A stretch of 8,613 nt of DNA from Oscillospiraceae bacterium (GCA_017410745.1 JAFPPJ010000124.1:1-8613), one strand, 5' to 3'; positions 1-6,713 are shown, counted from the stretch's first letter. The notes: generated by a model not told the origin, from the letters alone. A program made the numbers and translations.

Positions 1-370
1 CGGTGATCTCGCCCTCTGTCTTGTGATCATCGCTCTTGTAGAGGGTGTATTTGCCGTCCTCAATCTCAATGAATGCGGACAGTTCGTTCTTTTCCATCAG
101 CTCTGAGGGGTCGCCGTCGGGGTACTCCCTGAGCAGTATGCCGGCATCCCTGCCAGCATCCTTCACCGTATCCATGCTGTCGGAAAGGAAGCTGCCGTCC
201 TCTCTGTAGCCTACGCTGAATTCGTCGGGCGCTTCATACACGCTCATCAGCGATCTGAATGCGCTCGTCAGCAGCGCTATCGTCAGGAAAGGTGCAACGA
301 GCAGCACCAGAAATGTCCACTTGTTGCGGAACATCAGCTTGAGATTGTTTTTGATAAGATATGCTATCAT
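1..370 (-). CDS. ABC-2 type transporter permease, N-terminal part (runs off the left edge)
   Basis: About 123 residues of the N-terminus are visible. The protein opens with a short basic cytoplasmic stretch (MIAYLIKNNLKLMFRNK), then one strong membrane helix at about residues 19-38, then a long polar, mostly acidic region that should lie outside the cell. This is the usual plan of ABC-2 permeases: one N-terminal helix, a large extracytoplasmic domain, then a C-terminal helix bundle, which here would be beyond the window. It starts 10 bases after the stop of the ATPase gene, whose product it should partner. Two adjacent ATGs exist (373 and 370); the GGGGTGAT ribosome site overlapping the upstream stop codon is better spaced for the one at 370. 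The substrate cannot be told. Role in export is inferred from the family. Confidence 0.8.
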   Translation of the reverse strand, partial: MIAYLIKNNLKLMFRNKWTFLVLLVAPFLTIALLTSAFRSLMSVYEAPDEFSVGYREDGSFLSDSMDTVKDAGRDAGILLREYPDGDPSELMEKNELSAFIEIEDGKYTLYKSDDHKTEGEIT

Positions 371-380
371 CATATCACCC

Positions 381-1142
381 CTATTCGGTAATATCGCGGA
401 GCGTCTTGCCTGTGAGAGTAAGGAACACCTCTTCAAGGGATATGTCATCGCGGTCATGGCTCACGAGCTTTTTGAGCTCCTCGCTCGTGCCTATGGCGAT
501 TATCTTGCCGTTGTCCATTATGGCGATCCTTGTGCAGATGGCCTCTATCTCTTCCATGTAGTGACTGGTGTAGATAACGGTGGCTCCCTTTTCGTTGGAC
601 TCCTTTATCTTTTCAAGTATGAAGTTTCTCGACTGCGGGTCAATACCTACAGTGGGCTCGTCGAATATCAGCAGTTCCGGGTCATGGCCTATGGCACAGG
701 CGATATTCAGTCTTCTCTTCATGCCGCCCGAGAAGTTCTTGGCATATTCCTGCCGTCTGTCAAGAAGGCCTACATATTCAAGGGAGCTGTCAATGCGCTT
801 TTTCAGCTCGGCACCCTTTATGCCGTAGAGCGATATGAACAGCTCTGCGTTCTCCCATGCCTTGAGATTGCCGTGTATAGCCAGATCCTGAGGGATATAT
901 CCTATCTTCTTTGTGACTTCCTTCCTGTTAGCGGCGGCATCCTTTCCGAAAAGCTCCACGCTTCCTGCGGTGGGCTGTATGAGCGAGCATATCATATTCA
1001 TCGTAGTGCTTTTTCCCGCACCGTTGGGGCCTAAAAGTCCGAATATCTCCCCGCGTTTTATCTCGAGTGAAAGATCATCTACTACGGTCTTGCTGCCGTA
1101 TTTCTTTGTAAGTTCATTTACCTTGAGTACAGTATCATTCAT
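381..1142 (-). CDS. ABC transporter ATP-binding protein (ABC-2 / DrrA-CcmA type)
   Basis: A 253-residue cytoplasmic ATPase that should power the permease encoded next to it. All nucleotide-binding motifs are intact: Walker A GPNGAGKST (38-46), Q-loop Gln85, signature FSGGMKRR (137-144), Walker B LLIFDEP (157-163) with catalytic Glu162, D-loop region GIDP, and H-loop His194. The C-terminal segment (ISLEEVFLTLTGK) is typical of single-domain export ATPases of the DrrA/CcmA/NodI type. The start at 1142 is chosen because AAAGGAG lies 8 bases upstream; an in-frame upstream ATG at 1208 lies inside the preceding gene and lacks that support. Its ATG overlaps the stop of the upstream gene (ATGA), so translation is probably coupled. 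The substrate is unknown; drugs, peptides or lipids are all possible for this family. Confidence 0.95.
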   Translation of the reverse strand: MNDTVLKVNELTKKYGSKTVVDDLSLEIKRGEIFGLLGPNGAGKSTTMNMICSLIQPTAGSVELFGKDAAANRKEVTKKIGYIPQDLAIHGNLKAWENAELFISLYGIKGAELKKRIDSSLEYVGLLDRRQEYAKNFSGGMKRRLNIACAIGHDPELLIFDEPTVGIDPQSRNFILEKIKESNEKGATVIYTSHYMEEIEAICTRIAIMDNGKIIAIGTSEELKKLVSHDRDDISLEEVFLTLTGKTLRDITE

Positions 1143-1750
1143 TTTGTTTTCTCCTTTACCGAAAAATGTCTGTATGAAAGTATGCCTATAGGCAAAAAGT
1201 ATATGCACCAGATCAGAAGAGCGATCGCTCCGCCATTTCCTGTCTCAGCCGACATATTAGTGAACATTCCCGTCATAGGCATGAAAAAGCAGGATATGAA
1301 GAATATGCCGTGTATCATCAGAAGTGCTCTGAGCCATTTGTCAGCCTTCGTCACAGGCTTTAGCGCAAGACCCGTAAAGAACGTTGACAGCGCCATCAGC
1401 CCGTATCCGAGAAGGTCGTAGTTGAAAAGCAGTCCTCCTCTTTTGTAGTCAAGCAGCTGCACCGCCTGTTCGTTCAGAGATTCAAGGCGGACTGTGGTGT
1501 CCTGTGCAAAGTATACTATGAGTATCAGTGTTGCGTATACCGCAGACAGTATCATGCCTGTATCAGCGGGCACTTTTCTGTCATCGGCCGCCTCATGCCG
1601 AAATCCTGCCGTCATCATAATAAAGCCTATCGGCAGGAACATACATACGAGATACATTGCGAATGAAATATCTGCGAGTATGAACACCGCAAACAGAAAT
1701 ACTGTTATCGTTACGGTCGCCGCACCTGCCTTTGATACCATTCTGTTCAT
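1139..1750 (-). CDS. Six-helix integral membrane protein of unknown family, first gene of the ABC operon
   Basis: A 203-residue protein I do not recognise. It has about six hydrophobic segments, near residues 10-27, 30-49, 65-82, 111-130, 140-160 and 174-193, joined by short polar loops, with a basic tail ending SVKEKTK. No catalytic motif is visible. The start at 1750 (MNRMVSK) follows AGGAGG at a 7-base spacing; an in-frame ATG at 1795 is rejected because it lies upstream of the likely -10 box. It is the promoter-proximal gene of a three-gene operon and shares a four-base ATGA overlap with the ATPase gene, so it is probably made in proportion with the transporter. It could be an accessory subunit, an immunity-type protein, or a half-size permease; the sequence alone does not decide. 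Confidence 0.85.
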   Translation of the reverse strand: MNRMVSKAGAATVTITVFLFAVFILADISFAMYLVCMFLPIGFIMMTAGFRHEAADDRKVPADTGMILSAVYATLILIVYFAQDTTVRLESLNEQAVQLLDYKRGGLLFNYDLLGYGLMALSTFFTGLALKPVTKADKWLRALLMIHGIFFISCFFMPMTGMFTNMSAETGNGGAIALLIWCIYFLPIGILSYRHFSVKEKTK

Positions 1751-1781
1751 ATCATTTCCTCCTGTTTGTTTCATTGTACTT

Positions 1782-1787
1782 ATTATA
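1782..1787 (-). promoter_or_regulatory. -10 box of the ABC operon promoter
   Basis: On the minus strand the sequence reads GTGTATAATAAG, a perfect TATAAT. It would place the transcript start near 1775, about 25 bases before the start codon at 1750. No good -35 is found at 16-18 bases (the 17-base position reads TACCGC), so the promoter may be weak or need an activator. The palindrome at 1832-1849 lies upstream and is a candidate site for such a factor. Confidence 0.5.
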
Positions 1788-1831
1788 CACCGCAATAGCC
1801 CCGTGCGGTAGTGAAAAAAGCAACTTTCTGC

Positions 1832-1849
1832 ATATGACTAAAGTCATAT
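1832..1849. repeat. Perfect inverted repeat in the divergent intergenic region, candidate operator
   Basis: ATATGACT and AGTCATAT flank a two-base AA centre, giving two perfect 8-base arms. It lies between the -10 of the leftward ABC operon and the -35 of the rightward GGDEF-EAL gene, roughly 45 bases upstream of the former and 60 upstream of the latter. The symmetry and placement fit a dimeric regulator binding site that could act on either promoter. It is not followed by a T-run, so it is not a terminator. No regulator gene is present in the window. Confidence 0.5.
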
Positions 1850-1910
1850 TTTACTTCCGAGGATATCAACTTGTACATTTATCTGCTGTAATATTCTATT
1901 CATACGTATA

Positions 1911-1939
1911 TTGACAAATCGCACAAAATCTGATACAAT
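1911..1939 (+). promoter_or_regulatory. Sigma-A promoter of the GGDEF-EAL gene
   Basis: The -35 box TTGACA (1911-1916) is a perfect match and is separated by exactly 17 bases from the -10 box TACAAT (1934-1939), one mismatch from consensus. Transcription should start near 1946, giving a leader of about 55 bases before the ATG at 2002. A small palindrome, ATACGTAT (1902-1909), sits just upstream of the -35 and could be a regulatory contact. This is one of the two strongest promoters visible in the window. Confidence 0.85.
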
Positions 1940-2001
1940 TATAACTATGGAGTTGTCCATTCATACCCCTGTATAACAGTTTACTTATAAGGAGTGATAT
2001 T

Positions 2002-4302
2002 ATGGGTCTGCTTGATAAACTCGTTACCAAGCTGACGAAAAAGCCTTCCGACGAAACCGCGGAGGAAACTGTATCCGAGGCTGCAGAGGCAGCCGCAGAA
2101 ATAACCGATACTGAAGACAGCAGTACGGAAGAAATAGCCGAAGCAGCCGAGGTCGTTGAAGAAGCTGCTCATGAGGACGATACGGCAGAAAATGACGCTG
2201 CGGAAAAGACCGACTCCGCTCCCGGGGCAGGTCTGAAGAAAACACTGCTTATAGTGGACGGTGATGAACAGAGCTGCAGTTTCCTCAGAAAAGCACTCAG
2301 CAGCTATGAGCTTGTATTTGCAAGGAACGGCGTAGAGGCTGTGCATCTTCTCAAAGAGGAGGGTCTTGTCCCCTCACTCATACTGCTCGATGTTATGATG
2401 AACGGCAATGAAGGTCTCGATATACTGCGCCTGATGAAGGAACAGAAAAAGCTTTCGGATATATCCGTGATAGCACTTGCTTCCGAGCCTGACATACAGA
2501 AGAAGAGCCTTGAGCTCGGAGCGGCAGATATCATACCCAAGCCCTTCCCCGATGCATCGGTGGTATATGCGAGGACGCAGAGATGTATCGAGCTCTCCGA
2601 CAGCAAAGAGCTTATACGCATCACGGAGCGTGACAGCAGCACAGACCTATACAATATAGCGTACTTCAAGCATTATGTCAGACTTTACGACAAGCTGTAC
2701 CCCGATGCTGACATGGATGCTGCCGTTGCCGTGATAAGCAACTTCCATATGCTCAGGGAGCATTACGGCAAGAGATATGCCGATGACATACTGCAGAAGA
2801 TAGGCAGCTCCGTAAAGGATGTGCAGGACAAGTTCGGCGGTTACGGATGCCGCAGGGATGAGGATTCATTCCTGCTGTACTGCCCGCATACCGATAACTA
2901 CAATAAGCTCCTTACGGATATATCCGCAGGGCTTGAAAGCGATCAGTCCACAGCAGGCAAGGCGCGTATGTGCCTGGGCGTATACTCTGATGTCAGCAAG
3001 GACGTACCCATAGAGCAGCGCTTTGAATTTGCGTCGATAGCTGCTCAGTCCGTGATAAACAGCTATACCGACACCATCGGTATATACGACGCAGATCTGA
3101 AGAAGGCGGCTCAGTTCAGGGAGCAGATACTCAGCGAGTTTATCCCCTCTCTCGAAGAGAAGCGCTTCAAGATCTATTTCCAGCCTAAATTCGATATAAG
3201 AGGCGATGAGCCTGTACTGTACAGTGCAGAGGCGCTTGTCCGCTGGGATCATCCGCAGCTTGGCATGCTCAGCCCCGGTGCTTTCATCAGCCTGTTTGAA
3301 GAGAACGGACTTATCACACGTCTCGACCGCTATGTATGGGGCGAGGCTGCTGCACAGATACGCCGCTGGAAGGATGAGTACGGCTATTCGGTGCCTGTAT
3401 CCGTCAATATTTCCCGCATAGATATGCTCCTTCCCCTGCTCAAGGATATATTCAAGGATATAATCAAGGAATACTCCCTCAACGATGATGATATCATACT
3501 TGAGATAACGGAATCTGCCGACAACAGCTCGAATGACCAGATACTCTCGGCTGCCAAGGAACTGCGCGGCATGGGCATGGGTCTGCGCATAGAGATGGGC
3601 AACTTCGGAGCAGGATACTCTTCTATCGGCATGCTTTCAAATATGCCTATCGACGCACTCAAGATAGATATGAACTTCGTACACAATTCCCTCGGCGACA
3701 ACAAGGATATGCGCATGATAGAGCTTATCATAGATATCGCTGATTATCTGCATGTACCGGTAGTGGCAGAGGGCGTTGAGACAGAGGAGCAGTATCTGCT
3801 GCTCAAGGCGCTCGGATGCGATCTTGTACAGGGCTTCTATTTCTCCAAGCCCGTCCCCAAGGAAGAGTTTGACCACTTCATCAAGGAAGACAAGACCAAG
3901 ACCCATATCATCCCCGACAACAAGAGAAACTATGTCAGCATCTCCAAGGCGCTCACCGGTGAATACGAACGCATATTCTACATTGATATCAATACCGATC
4001 ACTATATGCAGTTCTATTCCGGCAGCAAGGGCGAGTTCCGCATAACGACGGGCGGCAAGGATTTCTTTGCAGATCTTGACGAGGTAGTTCTGAACATTGT
4101 GGTAGCTGAGGATCGCGAAAGGATAGGCAAGCTGCTGAGCAAGGGCGAGCTTACCGAGTGGATCAGTGCAGACAAGCCGCTTTCCACGCATTTCAAGCGA
4201 GCTCAGAACGGCACTCTGTGTACTCTTGAAACGATACGCACAAGGAACCAGGACGATCATCATATAGTGATAGGCATACGCCATAAAAAGCGCAAATCAT
4301 AA
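2002..4302 (+). CDS. Receiver / degenerate GGDEF / EAL multidomain protein, probable c-di-GMP receptor
   Basis: A 766-residue signalling protein with an AAGGAG site 7 bases before its ATG. Domain order: a short amphipathic helix (1-14); an Ala/Glu-rich acidic linker (15-76); a response-regulator receiver (80-197) with phospho-acceptor Asp130 and Lys180, but Ala160 where Thr/Ser is usual; a GGDEF-like domain (198-365) whose motif reads DEDSF (286-290), with Val244 at a usual metal-ligand Asp; an EAL domain (376-625); and a C-terminal PAS-like region (640-766) with a PEDRE-type AEDRERI motif. In the EAL domain Glu410, Asn469, Glu501, Glu504, Lys554, Glu590 and Gln610 are kept, but the DDFGTG loop reads GNFGAG (533-538), so both catalytic Asp are gone. 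The cyclase half is surely dead and the phosphodiesterase half probably is. A role as c-di-GMP receptor, in the manner of FimX, is inferred. Confidence 0.92.
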   Translation: MGLLDKLVTKLTKKPSDETAEETVSEAAEAAAEITDTEDSSTEEIAEAAEVVEEAAHEDDTAENDAAEKTDSAPGAGLKKTLLIVDGDEQSCSFLRKALSSYELVFARNGVEAVHLLKEEGLVPSLILLDVMMNGNEGLDILRLMKEQKKLSDISVIALASEPDIQKKSLELGAADIIPKPFPDASVVYARTQRCIELSDSKELIRITERDSSTDLYNIAYFKHYVRLYDKLYPDADMDAAVAVISNFHMLREHYGKRYADDILQKIGSSVKDVQDKFGGYGCRRDEDSFLLYCPHTDNYNKLLTDISAGLESDQSTAGKARMCLGVYSDVSKDVPIEQRFEFASIAAQSVINSYTDTIGIYDADLKKAAQFREQILSEFIPSLEEKRFKIYFQPKFDIRGDEPVLYSAEALVRWDHPQLGMLSPGAFISLFEENGLITRLDRYVWGEAAAQIRRWKDEYGYSVPVSVNISRIDMLLPLLKDIFKDIIKEYSLNDDDIILEITESADNSSNDQILSAAKELRGMGMGLRIEMGNFGAGYSSIGMLSNMPIDALKIDMNFVHNSLGDNKDMRMIELIIDIADYLHVPVVAEGVETEEQYLLLKALGCDLVQGFYFSKPVPKEEFDHFIKEDKTKTHIIPDNKRNYVSISKALTGEYERIFYIDINTDHYMQFYSGSKGEFRITTGGKDFFADLDEVVLNIVVAEDRERIGKLLSKGELTEWISADKPLSTHFKRAQNGTLCTLETIRTRNQDDHHIVIGIRHKKRKS

Positions 4303-4306
4303 AAAC

Positions 4307-4346
4307 ACAGACAGTCTTGCGATAAAATTGCGGGACTGTCTGTTTT
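4307..4346 (+). terminator. Rho-independent terminator after the GGDEF-EAL gene
   Basis: ACAGACAGTC (4307-4316) pairs perfectly with GACTGTCTGT (4334-4343). The inner bases extend the stem through G-C and G-U pairs to a loop of about five bases, giving some 16 pairs in all. An A-run precedes the hairpin and a short TTTT run follows, so it may work in both directions. It begins five bases after the stop codon. The ribosome site of the next gene (GAGG, 4347-4350) starts immediately after the T-run, so any read-through transcript would still be translated. Confidence 0.7.
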
Positions 4347-4357
4347 GAGGTAACAAC

Positions 4358-5140
4358 ATGAGATACGGAATACTCAACTATGAAACATCCGGCAGCGGCG
4401 TTCCCGTGCTTATCATACACGGATGGGGCATCGACCATACGGTCATGCAGGCTGCATTTGAACCTGTCTTTTCCAAGACAGGCGGATACAAGCGCTATTA
4501 TGTTGATCTGCCCGGCATGGGACGGTCGGAACACGGCGATATAAGCAATTCCGATGATATACTTGCTCTGCTGCACAGCTTTGCAGCGGATGTGATAAAG
4601 GAGCCGTTCATGCTTGTGGGACAGTCCTACGGCGGACTGCTTGCAAGGGGCTTCATACGGAATTATCCCGAATATATTAATAAGCTGATACTGCTTTGCC
4701 CGTGCATCATACCCGGTGTACAGCAGGGGCGGACAGAGCCTCTGAGGGTACGGGTGAGGGATGACAAGCTGCTCTCTTCCCTGTCAAGGGAAGAATATGA
4801 CAGCTTCACACAGATGAATGTCATGCTCACAGAGGATGTATGGATCAGATACAGGGATATACTGATGCCTGCGCTCTCCCGTGCCGACTGGGATTTCCTT
4901 AACAATGTGCTTGAAGGCAGCTTTTCCTATGACCCGGACGACATAGACGAATGCACCGTCCCATGTCTTATCATCGCCGCAAAGGGCGACAGTGTGGTGG
5001 GATACAAAGACCAGTTCGACCTGATGGGCAAATACACAAATTCCACCTATGCCGCCATAGAGGATGCGGGACATAATCTGCAGATAGAACAGCCCGAGGC
5101 TTTTGAAAGCATACTTTCCTCGTGGCTCATGACACACTGA
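4358..5140 (+). CDS. Alpha/beta hydrolase
   Basis: A 260-residue soluble hydrolase with the full alpha/beta-fold catalytic set: oxyanion-hole motif HGWG (21-24), nucleophile elbow GQSYGG with Ser90, acid candidate Asp211 in AAKGDS, and base His239 in DAGHN. LPGMGRS (51-57) is the usual strand-helix motif of this family. The cap region between about 120 and 200 is predicted helical and would set substrate choice. No signal peptide is visible, so it should be cytoplasmic. The start follows GAGG at a 7-base spacing. It is the first of three closely spaced enzyme genes and has no obvious promoter of its own behind the terminator upstream. The family covers esterases, lipases, amidases and C-C hydrolases; the substrate cannot be assigned. 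Confidence 0.93.
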   Translation: MRYGILNYETSGSGVPVLIIHGWGIDHTVMQAAFEPVFSKTGGYKRYYVDLPGMGRSEHGDISNSDDILALLHSFAADVIKEPFMLVGQSYGGLLARGFIRNYPEYINKLILLCPCIIPGVQQGRTEPLRVRVRDDKLLSSLSREEYDSFTQMNVMLTEDVWIRYRDILMPALSRADWDFLNNVLEGSFSYDPDDIDECTVPCLIIAAKGDSVVGYKDQFDLMGKYTNSTYAAIEDAGHNLQIEQPEAFESILSSWLMTH

Positions 5141-5155
5141 CATAAAGGAGCAGGA

Positions 5156-5947
5156 ATGAAACAGGAACTAATACGCATGATCGACAATATGAAGCGCTAT
5201 AACGCCGGTGTGATGTATAACGAGGTCTTCGGCTTTGACCCGGACACGGAGTATGATGCACTTGTGATCGCGCCGGGATGGAAGCCTGTAAAGATCATAC
5301 ATGACCCGTCATACAAGGTGACCGAACTTGCGGTACACTCCTATGTGTCGGGATATCTTGTGGAAAAGGACGGCTATAAGGCAGCATGGGCGCAGATATC
5401 CTCCGGAGCGTGCAATACGCTCGACAATATGGTGATATGTGCCGATGTGAATTTCAGACATCTCATCTTTGCGGGAGCTGTCGGCGGACTTACGCCCGAT
5501 CATGAGATAGGTGACCTGTGCACGCCGGATGTATGCATATCCGGAGTATATGCAAATCATTACCTGAATCATATGCTGACGGAATTCAAGCCGTTTGAAC
5601 GGGTATACCCCGACATCGCTCATATGCACAGCGTCATTGCACTTGCGGACAGATGCGGCTATACCATGAGACCTGCACCTGTCTTCTGCACCGACTCCAT
5701 AGCACTTGAATACTCACATCTTGATGAGATACGCGCCACAGGTGCGTCTCTGATAGAAATGGAGACAAGCACGTTCTATTCCGTGGCAGAGCTTATCGGC
5801 CGCCCTGCCGTCGCACTTCTTGCGGTATCTGACAATTCTGCCACAGGCGTGCCGCTGCTTGGAAGAAGTGATGAACTTGCCATGAGATACAACCACACAC
5901 GGAGCGAAGTCATACCCGATCTTATCTTCAAAATATGCGCTTCATGA
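5156..5947 (+). CDS. Nucleoside phosphorylase superfamily protein (PNP/UDP family)
   Basis: A 263-residue protein of the family that cleaves the bond between base and sugar in nucleosides, using phosphate (purine or uridine phosphorylases) or water (MTA/SAH nucleosidase). Supporting motifs are FAGAVGGLTP (105-114), matching the glycine-rich phosphate/ribose loop; IEMET (200-204), the ribose-binding EME motif; and AVSDN (223-227), carrying the Asp226 that usually protonates the base. The length suits the family. The first ~60 residues are less typical. The start follows GGAG at 5 bases. It lies 15 bases after the hydrolase gene and 11 before the nucleotidyltransferase, so the three are surely cotranscribed. 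Which nucleoside it uses, and whether it acts on a modified or antibiotic-like substrate as its neighbour hints, is unknown. Confidence 0.85.
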   Translation: MKQELIRMIDNMKRYNAGVMYNEVFGFDPDTEYDALVIAPGWKPVKIIHDPSYKVTELAVHSYVSGYLVEKDGYKAAWAQISSGACNTLDNMVICADVNFRHLIFAGAVGGLTPDHEIGDLCTPDVCISGVYANHYLNHMLTEFKPFERVYPDIAHMHSVIALADRCGYTMRPAPVFCTDSIALEYSHLDEIRATGASLIEMETSTFYSVAELIGRPAVALLAVSDNSATGVPLLGRSDELAMRYNHTRSEVIPDLIFKICAS

Positions 5948-5958
5948 AAGGAGATATA

Positions 5959-6708
5959 ATGGACCATATCAAGACATTCACGGCTAATTCGGCAGAGATT
6001 CTCGGTGATGTTCTGACAGGGATATATCTCCACGGGTCTGCGGCTATGGGCTGCTATAATCCCGATAAGAGCGATATAGACCTGCTCATCGTGACCGAGA
6101 CAAAGCCGGACGATGATATGAAACGCAGATTCATGGATATGGTGATCGCCGCCGACAGGGACATTCCGGCAAAGGGCACAGAGCTCAGCGTGGTGCAGAG
6201 GAAATACTGCGACCCGTTCGTATACCCTACCCCGTTCGAGCTTCACTATTCTCGGATGCACACGCAGTGGTACAAAGATGCCCCCGACGATTACATCAGC
6301 AAGATGAACGGCACCGACAAGGATCTTGCGGCGCATTTCACGATACTGCGCAGTCGAGGAATATGCCTGTACGGTCTTCCCATAAATGAGGTATTCGGTG
6401 AAGTGCCCGATGAGGCGTATATGGATTCCCTGCTTTATGACATCGCCGATGCAGCGGATGATATAGAAGGCAGCACCATGTACTACACCCTAAACCTTGC
6501 ACGGGTGCTGGCATACCGCAGGGAAAAGCTCATCCTGTCCAAGAAAGAGGGCGGTGAATGGGCGCTCGACAATATACCCGAACGGTATGCACCGCTGATA
6601 CGAGCGGCGCTCCTCGAATACACCGAAAGCGCGGATATGCATTATGATCCTGCACTCGCCCGGAGCTACACGGAATATATGCTCGGATCAATAGACATGA
6701 CGCCATAA
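5959..6708 (+). CDS. Aminoglycoside nucleotidyltransferase-like protein (ANT(3'')/ANT(9), AadA-type)
   Basis: A 249-residue protein with the two domains of AadA-type enzymes, which transfer AMP from ATP to streptomycin and/or spectinomycin. The nucleotidyltransferase motif is intact: HGSAAMG (25-31) followed by SDIDLLI (38-44), with metal-binding Asp39 and Asp41; Glu75 in TELSVV fits the catalytic base. The C-terminal helical domain matches the AadA pattern (DLAAHFTILR, LYGLPINEVFGEVP, EWALDNIPERYAPLI). By eye, Met100 stands where AadA has the Trp that contacts streptomycin, so a narrower or different substrate range is possible. The start at 5959 follows AAAGGAG at 5 bases; upstream in-frame ATGs at 5935 and 5944 overlap the phosphorylase gene and lack such a site. 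Actual resistance activity is not shown by the sequence. Confidence 0.87.
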   Translation: MDHIKTFTANSAEILGDVLTGIYLHGSAAMGCYNPDKSDIDLLIVTETKPDDDMKRRFMDMVIAADRDIPAKGTELSVVQRKYCDPFVYPTPFELHYSRMHTQWYKDAPDDYISKMNGTDKDLAAHFTILRSRGICLYGLPINEVFGEVPDEAYMDSLLYDIADAADDIEGSTMYYTLNLARVLAYRREKLILSKKEGGEWALDNIPERYAPLIRAALLEYTESADMHYDPALARSYTEYMLGSIDMTP

Positions 6709-6713
6709 TAAAT

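Noticed and set aside
321..1034. Open frame of 237 codons on the plus strand
   Set aside because: It lies antisense to the ABC ATPase, has no ribosome site, and its product shows no family pattern, whereas the minus-strand frame has every ATPase motif.
3637..4284. Open frame of 215 codons on the minus strand
   Set aside because: Antisense shadow of the EAL and C-terminal regions of the GGDEF-EAL gene; no ribosome site or recognisable domain.
5935..5958. Upstream start for the nucleotidyltransferase gene
   Set aside because: It would overlap the phosphorylase stop and lacks a ribosome site, while AAAGGAG is correctly placed for 5959.
5776..6336. Open frame of 186 codons on the minus strand
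   Set aside because: Spans the junction of the phosphorylase and nucleotidyltransferase genes in antisense; both plus-strand genes are well supported.
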